DNA of 64,000 bases, from positions 248,001 through 312,000 of the forward strand of contig DIWS01000013.1 of assembly GCA_002423585.1 (NCBI GenBank), read 5' to 3'. Below are positions 24,814 to 32,711 of this stretch, one piece after another. This DNA comes from Actinobacteria bacterium UBA6100. GTDB taxonomy: Bacteria; Actinomycetota; Coriobacteriia; Anaerosomatales; Anaerosomataceae. The position numbers were made by a program, and so were the translations under genes. The notes below the pieces were generated by a model that worked only from the letters and a program-made list of their open reading frames with translations, did not search any database and had not been told where the DNA came from. Each line of letters begins with the position of its first letter. Position 1 is the first letter of the stretch.

Positions 24814-25428
24814 ATGTCGACGTCGAAGGGCCAGAAGGTCCGCCAGGATGTCCTGGGCTGCCTTGTCCTGCTCGGAATTCTCGCTCTCGTCGGAGGGGGA
24901 TGCACGGTAGCGTGGCGTTGGGCGATGGGGTCGACGCCCGCGGAGTTCAAACCCTTTGTCGAGCAGCACGGGGCGGACTTCCGCCCGCAGGGTACCCGCT
25001 GGCATGAGGTCACTGATTGGCAGGCCGCGAACAACGAGATGACGTGGACTGTAGAAGCAGGGATCGTGCCCTTCGAGAACCCGAGTGTCGGGCTCGCCGC
25101 GGGGGATTACCGATTCTACAAACGATGCTACAAGGAGTTGCCGGAAGGCGTTCGCGCGGAGAGCGCACAAGACGCTCGGACGCTGGCGTTCGTGAGCTAC
25201 GGGGACTACCCCGTAGGGGTCTACACGGACGGCTCTACCCGGAGGGGCGAGGCATGGCAGGGCTACGCCATCATCGTCTTTGTCGATGCCGAAAGCGGAG
25301 AGCTGCTTGGGGTGGTTCGCCTCGATGCCCCCGAGCCTCCCGAGCAGACAACCGAGAATAGCGTCAGGACCAAGGTGGAGGACGCCGAGATCATCGCTGC
25401 CATCACAAACGTCTCCAAGCGGCAATAG
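24814..25428 (+). CDS. Hypothetical membrane-anchored protein
   Basis: Not recognised. The 204-residue product has a short basic N-terminus (MSTSKGQKVRQD), one hydrophobic helix (VLGCLVLLGILALVGGGCTVA), and an extracytoplasmic domain of about 170 residues with WHEVTDWQAANNEMTW, GDYRFYKRCYKEL and GYAIIVFVDAESGELLGVV, the last looking like a beta-hairpin. The cysteine after GGG could be a lipidation site, though the signal is not a standard lipobox. ATG 24814 follows GAGAGGGG. It stands alone after the tRNA-Val gene and converges on the histidine kinase gene. Confidence 0.65.
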   Translation: MSTSKGQKVRQDVLGCLVLLGILALVGGGCTVAWRWAMGSTPAEFKPFVEQHGADFRPQGTRWHEVTDWQAANNEMTWTVEAGIVPFENPSVGLAAGDYRFYKRCYKELPEGVRAESAQDARTLAFVSYGDYPVGVYTDGSTRRGEAWQGYAIIVFVDAESGELLGVVRLDAPEPPEQTTENSVRTKVEDAEIIAAITNVSKRQ

Positions 25429-25490
25429 GGCTCAAGGCCGTTCGAAGCCCATCCAGAATGGCCAGTTGGTGCTCGGTCCTCGACGTACGG

Positions 25491-26966
25491 CTAATCGACA
25501 GGGACATCCTCCAGTGGCAGGCGAACAGTGAACGTCGCGCCCTCGCCGGATACGCTCTGCGCGCTCAGAGTCCCGCCGAGTAGTTCCACGAGTCGTTTCG
25601 AAACGCTGAGGCCGATTCCGGTGCCTTCGCACTTCCCGCGATTCGAATGCTGCACTTGGTGGAACTCGTCGAACACCAAAGCGAGGTCCTCCTCGGGAAT
25701 ACCCCGCCCGGTGTCAGTGACCGTGAGGACGATCTCGCCACCGTCCACACGGGCGTCGAGCCGGACAGAACCTGAGTCCGTGAACTTGATCGCGTTGCCC
25801 AGCAGGTTGATGAGCACTTGCTCGAGACGCAGGCGGTCGGTCTTCATGGTCGTGGCATCGGGGGCGATCTCGAATGACAGGTCCAGTCCTGCCGCTTCAG
25901 CGAGCGGTACGAGGGATTCCACGACCTCGCGCACGGTGAGCCGTATGTCGACTTCCTCCAGCACGACGTTGATGCGGCCAGCTTCGATCGCGGACAGATC
26001 GAGCACTTCGTTCACAAGCTGGAGCAGGTGGTTGCCCGCGCTGTTGATCATCTCGACCTGACGCTTCTGCTCGGGTTGGAGCTTTCCGGTTGTCCCGGCC
26101 ATGAGAAGACCCGAGAAGCCGATGATGGTGTTGAGCGGCGTGCGGAGTTCATGGCTCATGGATGCGAGGAATCTACTCTTGGCCACGCTGACGGCTTCCA
26201 GGTTCGCATTGGCGTGGGTGAGCTCCTGGGTACGCTCCGCCACGCAGTGCTCGAGTTCGGCGTTCACGGCTGTGATCGTCGCCAATTCGATATTGTGCAA
26301 ACCCAGAAACTCCGCCAGCGCCCCCTGGGAGGCCAGTAGTCTACTCGCCTCCTCCTCCTGGGCCGCAAGCAGTACGGCCGCACCATGAACGTTGTGCGAA
26401 CTCAGGAGCTGTGCGAGTGCCGCCTGGGAGGAGAGCAGTTTCCTGGCTGCCTCTTCCTGGGTCTCCAGTAGATCCGCCGCTCCCTGCAGATTGAATGAGT
26501 GCAGCAGCTCGGCCACGGACGACTGGGACGCCAACAATGTGTCCTTCGTCTGGTCCTCGGTCTCCGGCAAGTCCGCCGCCACCTCGACGTTGCGCGGGTG
26601 CAGTGATTCCGCCACCGCCGACTGGGAGACCAACAGGGCCCTGGCGGCATCCTCTTGAGCCGCCAGCAACGTACTCGCGTCCGCCAGATTGTGCGAACTC
26701 AGGAGTTCCGCGAGAGCTGACTGGGATACCAGTAGGGTCCGCGCAGCCTCATCTTGGGCCACCTGCAGGACACTGGCACCCTCGAAGTTGTGGGCACGAA
26801 GCAGTTCCGCGACAGTCGACTGCGACGCCAGAAGAGCCTTCGCGGCCTCGTCCTGGGACCGCAACAGCGCCTCCGCCATCCGAGACAGACGGAATGCCGC
26901 TGGCATACCCTCTCGTGTGCCGGTCGTCGCAGTGGAGTTGGGTGCCGGACTGTCGGACTTGGTCAT
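25491..26966 (-). CDS. Histidine kinase with six tandem 33-residue repeats
   Basis: A soluble 491-residue sensor kinase with no transmembrane helix. Residues 1-31 are low-complexity. Residues 32-229 are six uninterrupted 33-residue repeats with the pattern LLxxQxxAARxLLxSQxALAELLxSHNxxGA. A coiled coil (about 230-262) leads into HisKA with the phospho-accepting His272 in FLASMSHELRTPLNTIIGF. The ATPase domain has the N box (LINLLGNAIKF), G1 (DTGRGIP) and G2 (GTGIGLSVSKRLVELLGG). There is no PAS, GAF or receiver domain and no response regulator beside it. The start is ATG 26966, preceded by AGGGAGG; the frame runs 33 codons further without support. The repeats are presumably the input or assembly module. 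Confidence 0.88.
   Translation of the reverse strand: MTKSDSPAPNSTATTGTREGMPAAFRLSRMAEALLRSQDEAAKALLASQSTVAELLRAHNFEGASVLQVAQDEAARTLLVSQSALAELLSSHNLADASTLLAAQEDAARALLVSQSAVAESLHPRNVEVAADLPETEDQTKDTLLASQSSVAELLHSFNLQGAADLLETQEEAARKLLSSQAALAQLLSSHNVHGAAVLLAAQEEEASRLLASQGALAEFLGLHNIELATITAVNAELEHCVAERTQELTHANANLEAVSVAKSRFLASMSHELRTPLNTIIGFSGLLMAGTTGKLQPEQKRQVEMINSAGNHLLQLVNEVLDLSAIEAGRINVVLEEVDIRLTVREVVESLVPLAEAAGLDLSFEIAPDATTMKTDRLRLEQVLINLLGNAIKFTDSGSVRLDARVDGGEIVLTVTDTGRGIPEEDLALVFDEFHQVQHSNRGKCEGTGIGLSVSKRLVELLGGTLSAQSVSGEGATFTVRLPLEDVPVD
26280..26873 (-). repeat. Six coding repeats of 99 bp within the kinase gene
   Basis: Six in-frame units of exactly 99 bp encode the 33-residue repeats. 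At protein level they share LLxSQ, AExL and HN positions; unit 4 is the most diverged. The DNA copies differ at many positions, so this is an old duplication series held by selection, not a recent expansion. Confidence 0.85.
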
Positions 26967-27175
26967 GAAGGCCTCCCTGAGGCGCATAACGTCCGCTACC
27001 AGCATATACCCATGCCCAGTGTGGTCCGCGTCGGTCGCCGGTCCGCCAGCGGTTGAAAGCGACACTCTGGACCATCGTGAGGATGGATGCGCTGCTACAA
27101 GATCATCCAGTCTCGAGTCTCGCCCACTATCGACCTCTTGAAGACCGCGGCATCTGCCGGGGCCTGCTGCTGTCT

Positions 27176-27376
27176 CTAGCTGAGGCCGGGCTTACGGGTG
27201 TGCGCTCTGCCGCCCACGATCAGACGGTCGTGCCGCATGTGCTCTCTGGCGGTGACGCGGGCCAGGTCACGCGCACGCTTGCGCTCGAGTGCCTCGCGGT
27301 TGGCGTCGGCGGTGGTCTTGTCGGCGGCGTTCTGGTCGAACGGCCAGTGGCCGGTCGGTTTTGGATCGGACGTCAT
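27176..27376 (-). CDS. Small basic hypothetical protein
   Basis: Not recognised. A 66-residue product starting MTSDPKPTGHWPFDQNAADK, with a charged helical middle (ANREALERKRARDLARVTAREH) and a basic tail. The start codon has an excellent ribosome site (GGGGAGG, 8 bases upstream on the minus strand), which is the main argument that it is real; the frame is open further upstream without such support. It lies upstream of, and in the same direction as, the repeat histidine kinase. Confidence 0.5.
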   Translation of the reverse strand: MTSDPKPTGHWPFDQNAADKTTADANREALERKRARDLARVTAREHMRHDRLIVGGRAHTRKPGLS

Positions 27377-27562
27377 AGCGGTCGCCTCCCCGTTTGTGAA
27401 GGTCATGCGTCCATAGATGTGTGTACCCATCAACGGCGACCGCGGTACGAGCGACCGGTCTGCGAGCCGCGTAGGCTTCTGAATCGTCACTAAGTCTTCT
27501 TCGTTGTGTGCCGATAATGAACTCGAGGGGGAACGACCTCACGCGAAGGTAGTGACCCGAAG

Positions 27563-27952
27563 ATGAACGGTCCGGATGCAGGCGAGTGGGCAGCGGTTGA
27601 GCGGATGTCGCTGGTAGAACTGCGCGACAAGCTTGTCGAGTGCCTGCTTGACACCAAGGGCGAGTACTTCGAGCAGTCGCGTGCCGCGCTCGGCCTGGAC
27701 GCCAGTGAGGCTGCGGTTCGGGCCAGTGCCCGCAGTATCGTGCAACTCGCATTCCAGACCGCCGGCGGTTCATACGACGCACCGACGCTGCCCGTTCTGG
27801 TGAAGGTCGTGAACACGCTCGCCGAGCGCTCGCTCAACTGGGGCGTGGAACCCGAGACCATCTTCGGCTGCCACTGCGACATGATGCAGGAGCTCGGTCG
27901 GATCGAGCTGATGATGTCCGCCGACGTGAAGCGGGCCATGGACGGGCACTAG
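27563..27952 (+). CDS. Hypothetical protein
   Basis: Not recognised. A 129-residue, mildly acidic and probably helical protein: VERMSLVELRDKLVECLLD, then SEAAVRASARSIVQLAFQTAG and FGCHCDMMQELGRIELM. No signal peptide or membrane helix. The ribosome site is weak for ATG 27563, and ATG 27605 is an alternative start. It is divergent from the small gene at 27176-27376 and precedes the ABC-F gene by 62 bases. Antisense frames here have less natural composition. Confidence 0.55.
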   Translation: MNGPDAGEWAAVERMSLVELRDKLVECLLDTKGEYFEQSRAALGLDASEAAVRASARSIVQLAFQTAGGSYDAPTLPVLVKVVNTLAERSLNWGVEPETIFGCHCDMMQELGRIELMMSADVKRAMDGH

Positions 27953-28014
27953 GCCCGGTCACTCCGTGCGCACATCGGTCACTGCAGTGAGCGCCTCCTG
28001 TTAGACTGTTCCGC

Positions 28015-30027
28015 GTGATCATCACAGTCGACCATGTCACCAAGACCATCGGAGAACGCGTCCTGTTCGCGGACGCGTTCCTTCGCGTGGGCGCGCGTGA
28101 CCGGGTCGCCCTCGTTGGAGCCAACGGCACGGGCAAGACGACGCTCCTCGAGATCATCGCCGGCAACCAGGAGCCCGACGAGGGTTCGATCATCCGCGCA
28201 AAGGACACCACGGTCGGCTACCTGCGCCAGGAGGCCATCGAGATGGCCGGCCGCAGCGTGCTCGACGAGGTCCTCTCCGAGGCGGCCGGCGTTCGCGGCC
28301 TCGAGCACCGCATCCAGGTGCTCGCCGAAGAACTGGAGACCGCTGAGGCCGAGCAGGCAGACGCGCTTCTCACGGAGTACGGTCGCCTCCAGGAGCGTTT
28401 CGAGCACCTCGGCGGGTACACGGTGGAGGCCGAAGCCAAAGCGGTGCTCACCGGCCTCGGCTTCAAGGAGCGCGATCTCGGCCGCGACGTGGGTGAACTC
28501 TCCGGAGGCTGGCTCATGCGCGTGGCACTCGCGAAGCTGCTGCTCGTGGAACCGGACGTGCTGCTGCTCGACGAGCCAACCAACCACCTGGACCTCGAGA
28601 GTGTCACGTGGCTCGAGGGTTTCCTGAAGGCCTACGAGGGCGCCGTGCTGCTCGTGAGCCACGATCGCTCGTTCATGGACGCCCTGGTTGATCGGGTGGC
28701 CGAGCTCGAGCGCAAGCACATGACCGTGTACCACGGCACGTACAGCGAGTACGAGGCCCAGAAGGTGGGGGACCTGGAGCGGCTGGCCACGGCCAAGAAG
28801 CAGCAGGACCGCTACATCGAGCAACAGGAGCGCTTTGTCGAGCGCTTCCGCTATAAGAACACCAAGGCCAAGGCTGTGCAGAGCCGCATCAAGGCTCTTG
28901 AGAAGGTCGATCGCATCGAGCTTCCGGAGGCCCGGAAGGCGGTGAGGTTCGCCTTCCCGCAGCCCGAGCGTACGGGCAACGAGGTGATCCGCCTGGATCA
29001 CGTTGCCAAGGCATACGGCTCCAACATCGTCTACCACGACCTCTCGATCGCCCTGTACCGGGGCGACAAGGTCGCGCTCGTCGGCCCCAACGGAGCGGGA
29101 AAGTCCACGCTCCTGCGGATGCTCGCGGGCGAGCTGGCGGCGGATGCGGGGGAGCGCGTCCTCGGCCAGAAGGTGACCGTCGCGTACTTCGCGCAGCACC
29201 AGCTCGAGGCGCTCGGCCTCAAGAACAGCGTTCTCGACGAGTTGCTCACCGCCGCGCCCGATTGGACGCAGGTGCAGGCGCGCACGCTCCTCGGCACGTT
29301 CCTGTTCCAGGGCGACGACGTGAAGAAGCTCGTGAAGGTGCTCTCGGGAGGGGAGCGGGCGAGGCTTGCGCTGGCCAAGATGCTCGTGCGCCCCGCCTCG
29401 TTCCTGTGCCTCGACGAGCCCACGAACCATCTCGACATCCAGGGGCGCGACGTTCTCGAAACAGCGCTTCGGCAGTACACGGGCACGCTCGCGCTCATCA
29501 CACACGACCGCCACCTGATCCGCGGCGTGTGCAACCGCATCGCTGACGTGCGGGGCGGCGGCGTACGCGTGTACGAGGGCGACTACGAGTACTACGCGTA
29601 CAAGCGCTCGCAGCTCGAAGGCGGCGCGGCGGCTCCCGCCGGCGGGGGAGGCCGGGGCAGCATGGGCAAGTCCACGGAGGCGACCGCAAGCCGCACCCCG
29701 CAGGCCGATGCGCCGATGCGTGACCGCAAGGGCAAGGACGACAAGCGCGCCGAGGCCGAGGACCGCAACCGCCTCTACCGGGGCACGAAGGACGCCAAGC
29801 GGCGCCTGGCGTCTGTGGACCGCGAACTCACCACCACGCACGCTCGCCACGATGAACTGCTGGCGCTCCTCGGTGACACCACGCTGTATGCGGACAAAGA
29901 CCGCTTCTCCGCGACGATGGAGGAGTATGCTTCGGTCAAGGGCCGACTCGCGGCGCTCGAGGCGGAGTGGCTCGATCTCTCGCAGCGTATCGAGGACCTT
30001 CAGTCCGGGGGCACAGAAAGTTTGTAA
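28015..30027 (+). CDS. ABC-F family ATPase (ribosome-associated translation factor)
   Basis: A 670-residue protein with two ABC domains and no membrane segment. Walker A motifs are GANGTGKTT (residues 36-44) and GPNGAGKST, and signatures are LSGGWLMRVALAKLLL and LSGGERARLALAKML. Both Walker B motifs are followed by EPTNHLDLES or EPTNHLDIQG, the ABC-F hallmark. The inter-domain P-site tether region carries QQDRYIEQQERFVERFRYKN. A poly-Gly linker near residue 545 leads to a C-terminal coiled coil. ABC-F proteins act on stalled or antibiotic-bound ribosomes; this one resembles the Uup/YfmR branch more than resistance types, but the branch is not certain. The GTG start is in frame with the first conserved strand. 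Confidence 0.88.
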   Translation: MIITVDHVTKTIGERVLFADAFLRVGARDRVALVGANGTGKTTLLEIIAGNQEPDEGSIIRAKDTTVGYLRQEAIEMAGRSVLDEVLSEAAGVRGLEHRIQVLAEELETAEAEQADALLTEYGRLQERFEHLGGYTVEAEAKAVLTGLGFKERDLGRDVGELSGGWLMRVALAKLLLVEPDVLLLDEPTNHLDLESVTWLEGFLKAYEGAVLLVSHDRSFMDALVDRVAELERKHMTVYHGTYSEYEAQKVGDLERLATAKKQQDRYIEQQERFVERFRYKNTKAKAVQSRIKALEKVDRIELPEARKAVRFAFPQPERTGNEVIRLDHVAKAYGSNIVYHDLSIALYRGDKVALVGPNGAGKSTLLRMLAGELAADAGERVLGQKVTVAYFAQHQLEALGLKNSVLDELLTAAPDWTQVQARTLLGTFLFQGDDVKKLVKVLSGGERARLALAKMLVRPASFLCLDEPTNHLDIQGRDVLETALRQYTGTLALITHDRHLIRGVCNRIADVRGGGVRVYEGDYEYYAYKRSQLEGGAAAPAGGGGRGSMGKSTEATASRTPQADAPMRDRKGKDDKRAEAEDRNRLYRGTKDAKRRLASVDRELTTTHARHDELLALLGDTTLYADKDRFSATMEEYASVKGRLAALEAEWLDLSQRIEDLQSGGTESL

Positions 30028-30041
30028 CAATGTTTACAAAC
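30020..30041. promoter_or_regulatory. Rex-like operator ahead of the nuo operon
   Basis: GTTTGTAA and TTACAAAC form perfect 8-bp arms with a 6-bp spacer. The inner 18 bp starts TTGT and ends ACAA, the same outline as sites of the NADH-responsive repressor Rex, which controls nuo in Streptomyces. The agreement with the actinobacterial consensus TGTGAACnnnTTCACA is partial (9 of 13 fixed positions by hand count). It overlaps the -35 element of the nuo promoter and the stop codon of the ABC-F gene. Confidence 0.5.
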
Positions 30042-30062
30042 CGGGGGGACGTCTGATATAAG
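30033..30062 (+). promoter_or_regulatory. Sigma-70-type promoter of the nuo operon
   Basis: TTTACA (30033-30038, five of six consensus bases) and TATAAG (30057-30062) stand 18 bp apart, 109 bases upstream of nuoA. The -35 lies inside the right arm of the palindrome at 30020-30041, which is the expected layout for repression. Confidence 0.55.
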
Positions 30063-30170
30063 AACGCAAGCAAAACCTTGCAGCGGCCCGGCCGCTCCGG
30101 CGTTTGGGCGCATCCGGTCGAGTCGTGTCGCACTGTCCGTGCACCGCGGTATGACACCAGGGGGTGAGTG

Positions 30171-30533
30171 GTGACTTCGAGCGAAAGCCTCTTGTTCGTA
30201 CTCGGGCTTGCCGCCGGCCCGGTGTTGTTCCTCTTGGTCATGTTGGGGGCCAACTCGCTCCTGGCGCCGAAGCGCCCCAGTGAGCTCAAGGGCAGCTCGT
30301 ACGAGTGCGGCATCCCGCAGGCCGGCTCCCCGTGGCGGGGCATCAACATCCGCTTCTCCACCATCGCACTCCTGTTCGTGATCTTCGACGCCGAGACGGT
30401 GCTTCTGTTCGCCGTGGCTTCCAGGGTGCGCGGTTCTCTGACAGGTGCGCTCGAGGTCGGCGCGTTCGCCGCATTCCTCGCTCTCGGGCTGTTCTACGCG
30501 TGGAAGAAGGGAGCGCTGAGATGGCCGGCATAG
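30171..30533 (+). CDS. nuoA: NADH-quinone oxidoreductase subunit A
   Basis: Membrane subunit A of complex I, 120 residues with three helices. The conserved matrix loop reads PSELKGSSYECGIPQAG (the Cys of ECG is the redox-state marker residue), followed by RFSTIALLFVIFDAETVLLF. GTG 30171 is preferred because GGGGG at 30160-30164 has correct spacing; GTG 30168 is too close. Its end overlaps nuoB by 13 bases. First gene of the operon. Confidence 0.92.
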   Translation: MTSSESLLFVLGLAAGPVLFLLVMLGANSLLAPKRPSELKGSSYECGIPQAGSPWRGINIRFSTIALLFVIFDAETVLLFAVASRVRGSLTGALEVGAFAAFLALGLFYAWKKGALRWPA

Positions 30534-31096
30534 ACGACGTGGCCAAGGCGCTCGAGCGCGTCCCCGGCGGCGGGATCATCCTCACGAGCATCGATGCGAT
30601 CGCCGACTGGTCCCGCGGGTACTCCCTGTGGATGATGCCGATGGGGACCGCGTGCTGCGCGATGGAGCTCATCGCCGCCTCGTTCTCGAAGTTCGACTTC
30701 GACCGTCACGGCTCCATCCCGCGCCCTGACCCCCGGCACACCGACGTGATGGTGGTGGCCGGTACGATCACGCACAAGATGGCGCCTTCGGTGAAGCGTC
30801 TCTGGGAGCAGATGCCCGATCCCAAGTGGTGCATCGCGATGGGCAACTGCGCGATCTCCGGCGGCATCTTCTACTACGACACATACTCGGTCGTGCGCGG
30901 AGTCGACGAGTTCCTGCCGGTCGACGTCTACATCGCCGGATGCCCTCCGCGGCCGGAGGCGCTGCAGGACGCGATCCTGCGCCTGCGCGAGAAGGTCCGG
31001 GCAGAGTCGGTCTCGCCCGGACGCGCTCGTACGATCGAGTCGATCCTCCCGCTGCCTTCAGACGCTCCGCGCGGCTCGGGCGGTGATGCGGAGTGA
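30521..31096 (+). CDS. nuoB: NADH-quinone oxidoreductase subunit B
   Basis: Carries the terminal N2 [4Fe-4S] cluster that passes electrons to quinone. All four ligands are present in the 191-residue protein: the tandem Cys45-Cys46 of GTACCAMEL, Cys110 of GNCAISGG and Cys141 of GCPPRPEAL. The C-terminal tail is about 25 residues longer than the core requires. Starts inside the end of nuoA and overlaps nuoC by GTGA. Confidence 0.94.
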   Translation: MAGIDDVAKALERVPGGGIILTSIDAIADWSRGYSLWMMPMGTACCAMELIAASFSKFDFDRHGSIPRPDPRHTDVMVVAGTITHKMAPSVKRLWEQMPDPKWCIAMGNCAISGGIFYYDTYSVVRGVDEFLPVDVYIAGCPPRPEALQDAILRLREKVRAESVSPGRARTIESILPLPSDAPRGSGGDAE

Positions 31097-31554
31097 ATCT
31101 CAACGAGCTCCGGGAGCACCTCTGCGCGACCTACCCGGACCTGTGCCCGCTGTTCTCGGTGGAGTTCGGCGACGGCGTGATGCAGGTGGCATCGTCCGGA
31201 CTGCACAGCGCCGCGGCTGATATGAAGGCGCTCGGCTTCGACATGCTTGGCATGGTCACGGCGGTGGATTTCGGCGAGGACTTCGAGCTCATCTACCGGC
31301 TCCGCTCGCGCGAGATGCGCGTGGGCATGATCGTGCGTACCCGCGTGCCACGCGGGAACCCCTCCGTTGCCAGTGTCACGGACCTGTGGCCCGCGGCGAA
31401 CTGGCACGAGCGCGAGGTCTACGACCTGTTCGGCATCACCTTCGAAGGCCATCCCGACCTTCGGCGCATCCTGCTGCCGGACGACTGGGTCGGCCACCCG
31501 CTCCGCAAGGACTACGAGGACCCCGGTGTCATCAGGAGGCCTGACTACCTGTGA
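31093..31554 (+). CDS. nuoC: NADH-quinone oxidoreductase subunit C
   Basis: A 153-residue hydrophilic subunit that holds NuoD and NuoB at the membrane arm. The family signature ANWHEREVYDLFGITFEGHPD, followed by RRILLPDDWVGHPLRKDY, is complete. It is separate from nuoD, unlike the fused NuoCD of enterobacteria. Both ends overlap neighbours by 4 bases. Confidence 0.93.
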   Translation: MNLNELREHLCATYPDLCPLFSVEFGDGVMQVASSGLHSAAADMKALGFDMLGMVTAVDFGEDFELIYRLRSREMRVGMIVRTRVPRGNPSVASVTDLWPAANWHEREVYDLFGITFEGHPDLRRILLPDDWVGHPLRKDYEDPGVIRRPDYL

Positions 31555-32711
31555 CCGAGCCCCGAGACACCGCTGTGGCGCCTGAGACGCCGGTACCCGT
31601 CGTGGACGACAACGGGCACCTCATCGTGAACATCGGCCCGTCGCACCCCTCCACGCACGGGGTCTGCCGCGTGCTGGTGGAGCTCGACGGCGAGATCGTG
31701 GTGAAGGCCGAGCCCATCATCGGGCACCTGCACCGCGGCATCGAGAAGATGGCCGAGAACCGCACGTACCTGCAGGTGGTGCCGCTCACGGACCGGCTTG
31801 ACTACGTGGGCTCGATGTACGCGAACTGGGCGTACTGCCGTGCGGTGGAGCGGCTGGCCGGGATCCGCGTGCCGGAGCGCGCCGAGTACATCCGTGTGAT
31901 CGTATGCGAGCTGCAGCGCATCGCCAGCCACATGATGGCGATCGGCCCGGCCGGGGCGGACACGGGCGCCACGAGCGCGTTCATGTACACGTTCTGGCAG
32001 CGCGAGATGGTGGTCGACCTGTTCGAAGCGCTCTGCGGAGCGCGGCTCACCTACAACTACGTGCGCCCGGGCGGTGTCGCCTCCGATCTGCCGGACGGCT
32101 GGATCGAGCGGTGCCGCGCGTTCATCGCGCAGCATCCCGCCGCGATGCTTGAGATCGACAGGTTCCTCTTCGGGAACGTGATCTTCCGCGCCCGGACCAA
32201 GGGCATCGGTGTGCTCGACGCTGCCGACGCTGTGGCCTGGGGAGCCACCGGCCCGGTGGCCCGAGGGTCGGGGATGTCGTGGGATCTTCGCCGCGACGAC
32301 CCGTACTCGGTCTACCCGCGCTTCGACTTCGACGTCCCGGTGGGCTCGCGAGGCGATGCCTACGACCGGGCCCGCGTACGCGTCTACGAGGCCGTGGAGT
32401 CGTGCCGGATCATCGGCCAGGCACTGGACGGGCTCGCGGAGTTCAAGCCCGGTGACATCATGGCCGAGGCCATGCCACGCCTCCTGGCCCCGCCGCCCGG
32501 CGACGCGTACGACCACATCGAGAGCGCCCGCGGCTCCCTCGGCGTGTACCTCGTGAGCGACGGCAGCGTGCGGCCGTATCGCATGAAGGTGCGTTCACCC
32601 GCCTTCTGCAATCTCGCACTGCTTCCCCTCCTTGCCGAGGGGCACACGCTGTCGGACCTCGTGGTCATCCTCGGTTCCCTCGACCCCGTCTTCGGGGAGG
32701 TGGACCGGTGA
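31551..32711 (+). CDS. nuoD: NADH-quinone oxidoreductase subunit D
   Basis: The 386-residue 49-kDa-type subunit lining the quinone site. N-terminal NIGPSHPSTHGVCRVLVEL (the quinone-contacting His is in HPSTHG), then GHLHRGIEKMAE, the SHMMAIGPAGADTGATSAFM stretch, and VARGSGMSWDLRRDDPY. The C-terminal Cys ligands of NiFe-hydrogenase ancestors are absent, as expected for a true NuoD. Length is normal. Confidence 0.94.
   Translation: MTEPRDTAVAPETPVPVVDDNGHLIVNIGPSHPSTHGVCRVLVELDGEIVVKAEPIIGHLHRGIEKMAENRTYLQVVPLTDRLDYVGSMYANWAYCRAVERLAGIRVPERAEYIRVIVCELQRIASHMMAIGPAGADTGATSAFMYTFWQREMVVDLFEALCGARLTYNYVRPGGVASDLPDGWIERCRAFIAQHPAAMLEIDRFLFGNVIFRARTKGIGVLDAADAVAWGATGPVARGSGMSWDLRRDDPYSVYPRFDFDVPVGSRGDAYDRARVRVYEAVESCRIIGQALDGLAEFKPGDIMAEAMPRLLAPPPGDAYDHIESARGSLGVYLVSDGSVRPYRMKVRSPAFCNLALLPLLAEGHTLSDLVVILGSLDPVFGEVDR

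Noticed and set aside
26280..26873. Regular 99-bp repeats considered as a CRISPR or satellite array
   Set aside because: Repeats are in frame, protein-coding, diverged at DNA level and lack spacers.
27053..27493. Rightward 146-codon frame overlapping the small leftward gene
   Set aside because: No ribosome site, unnatural composition, and it opposes a leftward gene with a strong ribosome site.
24610..27560. Attachment-site duplication of the tRNA-Val 3' end marking an integrated element
   Set aside because: No second copy of the T-arm sequence was seen downstream, and no integrase gene is present.
27979..30030. A 683-codon leftward open frame opposite the ABC-F gene
   Set aside because: It is the mirror of a well-recognised ABC-F protein and arises from GC-rich codon bias; its translation has no domain motifs.
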